From assembly GCA_025355585.1 (NCBI GenBank), contig JANXZJ010000066.1:1-46389 (forward strand): a stretch of 46,389 bases of DNA. Direction: 5' to 3'. The first letter of the stretch is position 1; the number at the start of each line of letters is the position of its first letter. The stretch is from Mariniphaga sp. (GTDB lineage Bacteria; Bacteroidota; Bacteroidia; Bacteroidales; Prolixibacteraceae). A model generated the notes under the pieces. That model worked only from the letters and a program-made list of their open reading frames with translations. It made no database searches and had not been told where the DNA came from. The translations under genes were made by a program, and so were the position numbers. Shown in pieces: positions 42,720-46,389 of this stretch.

Positions 42720-43139
42720 ATGACCAACGCTCAGTTGTATCTTCCGACAGTCCTGCCTCAGTGGGGAATATTTGCAGGTATTATTTTAATTACCGTGGGA
42801 TACGTAGATAAAAAAAGTCTTTGGACACGTCTTGGATGGATCGTTCTGATTGCGACCAGCCTGACAGCGCTTTATTTTAACATTTTTGGTGGATTGGAGA
42901 TTTTGGCCGAAACGAATGCAATGGCGTTACCCATCATTTCAACGGGATGGCAAACTGCAGCCGGAGGAATTCTTGCGGTTGCATCGCTGTTGATGCTTCA
43001 ATTCAAAAGGAAGCGGTATGCGCTTCTGGCGGTACTTACACTATTGTATTTTACCCTCACCTTCTTTCTCTATTTGCAGGCATCTGAAAGCAAGGAAATA
43101 AAGATCAATACAGTCGCTCCGACAGAGCAGAAACAATAA
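42720..43139 (+). CDS. Four-helix membrane protein of unknown function
   Basis: This 139-residue protein has four predicted helices (about 14-27, 36-52, 75-90 and 98-117) and ends with a short hydrophilic tail (SKEIKINTVAPTEQKQ). No known motif is recognised. It is 25 bases before the next gene (43165), so the two are likely co-transcribed and may act together. Confidence 0.65.
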   Translation: MTNAQLYLPTVLPQWGIFAGIILITVGYVDKKSLWTRLGWIVLIATSLTALYFNIFGGLEILAETNAMALPIISTGWQTAAGGILAVASLLMLQFKRKRYALLAVLTLLYFTLTFFLYLQASESKEIKINTVAPTEQKQ

Positions 43140-43164
43140 AAGTAATTAATTGCAAATAAGCATT

Positions 43165-43698
43165 ATGGGAAGTGATATCAACGTTTTATGGGACATTCTG
43201 AAAATAGTTCTCCCTGCACTCATCGTCTTTCTTACGGCCTATTTCCTTTTCAGGGATATGCTCGAAAACGCGCAGAAACAACGTGAGTTTGAGTTCAGGG
43301 TGAAAAATAGCGGACAGGTAACACCCGTCCGGTTGCAGGCTTACGAGCGTCTGGCGCTGGTACTGGAACGTATCTCGCCGCAATCGCTTTTGATGCGCGT
43401 ATCGCCACACGAAATGAATACCTCCGAGTATCATCAGCAATTGCTTTCGCATATCCGTCAGGAATTCGAGCATAATTTGTCGCAACAAATTTATGTCTCT
43501 CCAATGCTTTGGGAAACCATTCGTGGAGCCCGTGAAAATCTGATCGGGATTATTAACAAATCGGCAGAGCTCGTTGGCGGTGATGCCCCTGCCCTTTCGC
43601 TCAGTAAAAAAATCATCGAGATCTATATTGATGACGAAAACGAGGCAATTGTAATTGCGATGAATGAATTGAAAAAGGAGATTGGTAGGTTGTTTTAG
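43165..43698 (+). CDS. Single-helix membrane protein, Bacteroidota family of unknown function
   Basis: The ATG at 43165 (MGSDINVLWDILK...) is chosen over TTG 43150. The 177-residue protein has one N-terminal helix (LKIVLPALIVFLTAYFLF) and a helical cytoplasmic part with conserved-looking features RLQAYERLALVLERISPQSLLMRV and ISPMLWETIRGARENLIGII (here VSPMLWETIRG). The name of the family is not certain. It is probably the second gene of an operon with the four-helix protein. Confidence 0.7.
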   Translation: MGSDINVLWDILKIVLPALIVFLTAYFLFRDMLENAQKQREFEFRVKNSGQVTPVRLQAYERLALVLERISPQSLLMRVSPHEMNTSEYHQQLLSHIRQEFEHNLSQQIYVSPMLWETIRGARENLIGIINKSAELVGGDAPALSLSKKIIEIYIDDENEAIVIAMNELKKEIGRLF

Positions 43699-43786
43699 GG
43701 GGAAATTAAAGAAATTCCGGTTCTGAAAGAGAAGTATGCACGTGTATTCAATTACTAACACCGAACTACAATGAAAAAAATGGTTG

Positions 43787-43794
43787 TATATTTG
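43787..43794 (+). promoter_or_regulatory. Putative -7 element for the TA module
   Basis: TATATTTG matches TAnnTTTG, 31 bases before the antitoxin ATG at 43826. Confidence 0.55.
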
Positions 43795-43825
43795 TAATGC
43801 TTATTCCTAATAATTCATTAACAAG

Positions 43826-44206
43826 ATGACCGTTACAGTTCAAATTGCAACAAACACGGCGGCTGGTCTGAAATTAATTGCTGAACTTCGCCGCTATCCT
43901 GATATCGTTCGCTTTGTTGAACCTGACCAGGTTTCGGAACCAATCCCTGAAGGATATGTTCCGGTTAAAGATGGTTTTGACGAGGTCAGAAATCATTTAT
44001 TAATTAATTCAAATACTGAAACGGGTAAAAAACTCATCCATAAATTAGAATCCCATCCTCAAATTGTAAAACTTGAATACCCTTATCCAACTGATGACAA
44101 TGGAATGGATATTGAAAGCCTATCTGCGAATGATTCAGCCAAACTGGCATTTGACAGATTAGGAGAAAAATATGATCATAAATTCAATAATAAATATACC
44201 CGATGA
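43826..44206 (+). CDS. Putative antitoxin with a tandem internal repeat
   Basis: This 126-residue protein consists of two copies of a 29-residue unit: residues 5-33 (IATNTAAGLKLIAEL..) and 58-86 (INSNTETGKKLIHKL..), with 12 of 29 positions identical. It ends with a hydrophilic tail (ANDSAKLAFDRLGEKYDHKF). It has no known family. Its stop overlaps the ATG of a RelE/ParE-like toxin gene by ATGA, the usual arrangement of type II toxin-antitoxin pairs, so an antitoxin role is likely by position. The toxin is broken. Confidence 0.65.
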   Translation: MTVTVQIATNTAAGLKLIAELRRYPDIVRFVEPDQVSEPIPEGYVPVKDGFDEVRNHLLINSNTETGKKLIHKLESHPQIVKLEYPYPTDDNGMDIESLSANDSAKLAFDRLGEKYDHKFNNKYTR

Positions 44207-44507
44207 AGAGGTATGCTGTTCGTATTACGAAGGCGGCACAAAACGATATTTATCAGGTAATTGATCATATTTCAACTATATACAAAGCTCCTTTAACTGC
44301 CGGGAAATTTTAATCGGATTATACGACGCAATATTTTCGTTGGAAAACAGTGCCAAATCCATCCGGATTTCTACTAAATCTGACATTTTGAAATACGGTA
44401 TAAACGCCGGAAGTATCGTGTTTAAAAAATTAATCATTGTCTATACTGTTCATGGCAAAATAGTTCTTGTTAAAGCTGTAATTTCGGGTGCAGTAATAAA
44501 AAGTTGA
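44203..44507 (+). pseudogene. RelE/ParE-like toxin, frameshifted
   Basis: The ATG at 44203 opens a frame (MKRYAVRITKAAQNDIYQVI...APLTAGKF) that stops after 36 codons at 44311. Adding one base in the aaatttt tract would restore LIGLYDAIFSLENSAKSIR...FKKLIIVYTVHGKIVLVKAVIS in a second frame that runs to the TGA at 44505-44507. The joined product has the RelE/ParE layout: beta1, two helices (F-x-x-x-L hallmark KFLIGLYDAI), then three strands. It is therefore a toxin inactivated by a single-base loss, or an unusual -1 frameshift gene. Confidence 0.75.
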
Positions 44508-44658
44508 GTTTTATCTCCAATTATCTTATTACCTAAAAGTATAAGATTCATTTGCTCGCATCACAATGCTTTGGGATGAAGCAGCAATTAACAGCCATCT
44601 TTTAATATGGCATTAAGTAAAAGCATCAATCAAGCCGTTAAGATTTGTAACGGTTTGA

Positions 44659-44796
44659 AATAGCAGGCGCGTACCAACTCGCGACGGTTCGATTGTTGGT
44701 AATACCCGCAAAGCGATTGAAGCAAATATCGGTAAAAGCATTGTTTCACCATTGAATTCAAAGAGTAAAGAGTTGCCCGAAAACTCCGAAAAATAA
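44659..44796 (+). pseudogene. Remnant similar to the tail of phage antirepressor/DinD-type proteins
   Basis: After a stop at 44656, the frame reads DGSIVGNTRKAIEANIGKSI then VSPLNSKSK and ends at TAA 44794. GNxRKxIExxxGKxxxSxxN resembles the C-terminal part of Bro-N/antirepressor or DNA-damage-inducible D-type proteins in Bacteroidota. A short frame before it (MALSKSINQAVKICNGLK, from 44607) may be its broken N-terminal part. There is no complete gene. The match is from memory, not from a search. Confidence 0.35.
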
Positions 44797-44888
44797 TAAT
44801 CCGATCCTTCCTGTTATCAAAAAGATAAAATGAATACCGGATTCACAAGTCCGAGAGGGTGAATTGCGCTATTTTACTTTGAAGTAAA

Positions 44889-44955
44889 ACAGAGAAGTTA
44901 AGCCCGACAGCGCCGATGGTACTGCACATCAGTGGGAGAGTAGGCCGCCGCCAAC
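44889..44955 (+). rRNA. rrf: 5S rRNA, 3' two-thirds only
   Basis: acagagaagttaagccc, agcgccgatggtactgc and gtgggagagtagg are diagnostic 5S blocks (loop B-helix III, helix IV/loop E and helix V to helix I). The 3' end gccgccgccaac should pair with a 5' strand of the type gttggyggc, but this is not found before it. The 5' sequence instead contains a perfect hairpin ttttactt/aagtaaaa at 44872-44889. No 23S or 16S lies upstream. It is a fragment. Confidence 0.75.
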
Positions 44956-44958
44956 TTA

Positions 44959-44996
44959 AACCAGTCCCGGATTCTTTATTGAGTCCGGGACTGGTT
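44959..44996 (+). terminator. Strong hairpin after the 5S fragment
   Basis: aaccagtcccgga pairs perfectly with tccgggactggtt (13 pairs) around a 12-nt loop. It looks like a retained rRNA-operon terminator, although no T run follows. Confidence 0.75.
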
Positions 44997-45007
44997 AATT
45001 GATAACA

Positions 45008-45098
45008 GATTACACGAATCGAAGATCAGCGAAGTTAATTAAAGCGGATTACACGGATTTACAGCAGCCCTTCAGGAGGTTGCAAACCCGTGAAGCGG
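45008..45098. repeat. Bacteroidota intergenic repeat words
   Basis: gattacacgaatc (45008-45020) and ggattacacggatt (45046-45059) are the well-known spacer repeat of this phylum. Then agcccttcaggaggttgc...acccgtgaagcgg is an inverted relative of the words at 41954-41990. Confidence 0.65.
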
Positions 45099-45133
45099 CG
45101 TTGAGAAAAGAAGTGGTGTTGCGCAATACCGGG

Positions 45134-45299
45134 CCGGTCACTGTCGCATAACAGTGAGGGCTTGACATGTACATGACATCAACAGTCAAACCCTCACTTT
45201 AAGTAAAGCTATTATTTTTCGTCGGTACCTTTATCGTTTTTAACATTGGGCAGATTGCGCCCTTTGATTTTCCGGACAGCAAACCAGCCATCAATAAAA
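45134..45299. repeat. Direct duplication, copy A (166 bp)
   Basis: This segment is repeated at 46223-46389 with clear similarity throughout. It contains two hairpins: cactgt...acagtg (45139-45156) and gtgagggcttgac...gtcaaaccctcac (45154-45197, one mismatch). It then contains the C-terminal coding part of a minus-strand gene. The first stem is unchanged in copy B while its loop differs (cgcata/cgaatt), which suggests that the RNA or DNA structure is kept. Confidence 0.9.
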
Positions 45300-45415
45300 G
45301 TATCGTCATCGATCATCCCTTCGAAGCCATCGTCCTGTTTGTCGAGCAGAATGCGTACTTCTGCAATCACTTCCTTGATCGAGCGAACTGCGCTCTTTCG
45401 GTCGTTCGTGATAAA
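45212..45415 (-). pseudogene. C-terminal remnant of a repeated minus-strand gene
   Basis: The reading frame on the minus strand ends at the stop 45212-45214. Its last part reads GFEGMIDDDTFIDGWFAVRK then IKGRNLPNVKNDKGTDEK, preceded by RKSAVRSIKEVIAEVRILLD. No start codon is seen and similarity to a gene is lost near 45415, where the promoter of the next antitoxin begins. The family is not recognised. The matching tail at 46299-46389 shows that there is at least one other copy of this gene. Confidence 0.6.
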
Positions 45416-45436
45416 ATTTAGTTTGAATATTTTGCT

Positions 45437-45444
45437 TAAATTTG
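45437..45444 (+). promoter_or_regulatory. Putative -7 element for the vapB-like gene
   Basis: TAAATTTG matches TAnnTTTG, only 11 bases before the ATG at 45456, so the leader would be very short. Confidence 0.5.
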
Positions 45445-45455
45445 CAAAAAAGGTT

Positions 45456-45692
45456 ATGCAACTTACAGTAGATATCCCATACGAACAATTGATTAATATT
45501 ATCAGACATTTACCAGCAAACCAACTTGCGAAGATAAAGTCAGATTTGGAACATGCTGTTGCCGTAAATAATGCTGAAACAGAAAAAATAAATTTTCAGG
45601 AATTTCTTTTAAAAGGCCCTGTAATGTCTGATGATCAGTATTCAGCCTTTAAAGAAAATAGAAAAACTTTCAATCAATGGAGAACCAAATAA
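45456..45692 (+). CDS. VapB-like antitoxin
   Basis: The start is set at ATG 45456 (MQLTVDIPYEQLINIIRHLP...), giving 78 residues. A longer frame from 45246 runs through an unrelated repeat. The MQLTVDIPxEQLxxxxxxLP...KxKxxL form is common in antitoxins paired with PIN toxins in Bacteroidota. The C-terminal part (FQEFLLKGPVMSDDQYSAF) would wrap the toxin. The stop overlaps the toxin start (45677) by 16 bases, so the two are translationally coupled. The toxin partner is inactivated. Confidence 0.75.
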   Translation: MQLTVDIPYEQLINIIRHLPANQLAKIKSDLEHAVAVNNAETEKINFQEFLLKGPVMSDDQYSAFKENRKTFNQWRTK

Positions 45693-46072
45693 TTTGTCTG
45701 GACACTTCCGTGCTGATTGACTACTTTCGTAAAGTAAACAAGTCAAAATCATTTTTCTATGAACTTACGAAGGAATATGATTTGTTTGCTGTGTCAGCTA
45801 TTACAGAGTTTTAAATATATTATGGCAGCAACATCGATCAGGATTTATACTGGGATGATTTTTTCAATAAAATAATTTCTTTGCCATATAATTCCGAAGC
45901 GAATCGTGTTACAACAAGAATTGAACGCGACTTAAGGCAAAAGAACAGGTTGATAGATAAGCCCGACATAATGATAGCCGGAACTGCAATTGCCAATAAT
46001 TTAAGATTAGCAACTCTCAATATCAAGCATTTTGAGCGAATTGTTGGATTAGAACTGATTAAAAGAAAATAA
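45677..46072 (+). pseudogene. vapC: VapC-type PIN toxin with a nonsense codon at the catalytic Glu
   Basis: The frame from ATG 45677 begins MENQIICLDTSVLIDYFRK with the first PIN Asp (Asp9). It reaches AVSAITEF and then has TAA at 45812-45814 (codon 46), where VapC proteins normally have the catalytic Glu of the (I/V)SxITxxE-x-x-x-G motif. The same frame continues without interruption: IYYGSNIDQDLYWDDFFNKI ... VTTRIERDLRQKNRLIDKPD (third and fourth acidic residues in DKPDIMIAGTAI) ... LATLNIKHFERIVGLELIK and a normal stop at 46072. GAA to TAA is one base change. Read-through would restore a 131-residue toxin. Confidence 0.85.
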
Positions 46073-46222
46073 GGCGCACAAATCTTCACCTTTCACAATG
46101 TTTTTGACCATCTCTTAACGATTTTCACTACCGTCACTTAGAACCTAATCGATCTCCTTTTAATTCAATGGTCCGCAAAAAATAAAAATGACCGGGCAAG
46201 TGTTCAAATCAAAAACACTCAA

Positions 46223-46389
46223 CCGGTCACTGTCGAATTACAGTGAGAGCTTGACTTGTACATGACCTGAAAAAGTCAAGCCCTCACGTTGAATAAAGCT
46301 AATTATTTTCGTCCGGACCTTTCTGATCCTTATTTTTGAGTAGATGGCGCCCTTTGATTTTCCGGACAGCAAACCAGCCATCAATAAAA
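46223..46389. repeat. Direct duplication, copy B (runs to the window edge)
   Basis: Similar to 45134-45299, with the same two hairpins (cactgt/acagtg at 46228-46245, and gtgagagcttgac/gtcaagccctcac at 46243-46287) and the coding tail after them. The copy probably continues beyond the window. Confidence 0.9.
46299..46389 (-). CDS. C-terminus of the repeated minus-strand gene (copy B)
   Basis: The frame on the minus strand enters from the right edge and ends at stop 46299-46301. The last residues read FIDGWFAVRKIKGRHLLKNK then DQKGPDENN. They match the remnant at 45212 for FIDGWFAVRKIKGR and then diverge. Function is unknown. The intact gene should lie just outside the window. Confidence 0.6.
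   Translation of the reverse strand, partial: FIDGWFAVRKIKGRHLLKNKDQKGPDENN

Noticed and set aside
44303-44314. Programmed -1 frameshift in the toxin gene
   Set aside because: The tract aaatttta is not a standard X-XXY-YYZ slippery site in this frame and no downstream stimulator is evident. A one-base loss is simpler.
45246-45455. Long N-terminal extension of the vapB-like gene
   Set aside because: It runs through the antisense of a duplicated gene tail and a promoter element. The family begins at MQLTVDIP.

Overview
The window looks like chromosomal DNA from a member of the Bacteroidota, probably Bacteroidales or Marinilabiliales. The evidence is a short 286-residue primary sigma factor, repeated -7 elements of the Bacteroidota type TAnnTTTG upstream of genes (clearest at rpoD, with a TTG 20 nt upstream), a large TPR protein paired with an outer-membrane barrel, a PMCA-type Ca2+-ATPase and typical Bacteroidota intergenic palindromes. 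Genes lie on both strands in short transcription units.

Left part (1-23.3 kb): mostly housekeeping. In order: the N-terminus of an ABC exporter, a stand-alone trpB, a DEAD-box helicase, a Spy/CpxP-like protein, a DUF486 membrane protein, an unrecognised protein built from two similar halves, a LOG-family hydrolase, gyrB, the TPR/outer-membrane-barrel pair, an FtsE-like ATPase, a glycosyltransferase, an isoaspartyl peptidase, murB, mltG, a flavodiiron protein, a DedA protein and rmuC. Two minisatellites with the same 42-bp period (2 x 21) lie after stop codons near 6.0 and 18.4 kb.

Centre (23.4-36.3 kb): the most interesting region, a chromosomal Ter-type stress/signalling island. Three TerD paralogues and a TerY-type vWA protein form the first unit and end at a strong hairpin. 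A second unit follows: a PH-domain protein, a second vWA protein with a ruined MIDAS site, an AIM24-like protein, a small YggT-like membrane protein, a PP2C phosphatase with an Ig-like domain, a Ser/Thr kinase with a C-terminal Zn ribbon, a HAD-family protein with a non-canonical motif I, a phosphoribosyltransferase and a small secreted protein. A P2B-type Ca2+-ATPase with an extra membrane insertion follows. The TerD + TerY-P triad (vWA, kinase, PP2C) and its link to HAD/PRTase genes are known from comparative genomics. The particular assembly, the metal-dead vWA twin and the neighbouring Ca2+ pump are the parts worth testing. A Bacteroidota palindrome sits just upstream of the island, and a related one is inserted in frame inside the phosphatase gene.

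Right part (36.6-43.7 kb): htrA/degP, rpoD, an HD-domain gene overlapping uvrB, a beta-phosphoglucomutase-like HAD and two small membrane proteins.

Right end (43.7-46.4 kb): a decayed accessory patch. Two toxin-antitoxin modules keep an intact antitoxin and a broken toxin: a RelE/ParE-like toxin with a one-base frameshift, and a VapC whose catalytic Glu codon is replaced by a stop. Around them lie a scrap resembling an antirepressor tail, the 3' two-thirds of a 5S rRNA, and a 166-bp direct duplication carrying a gene tail and two conserved hairpins.
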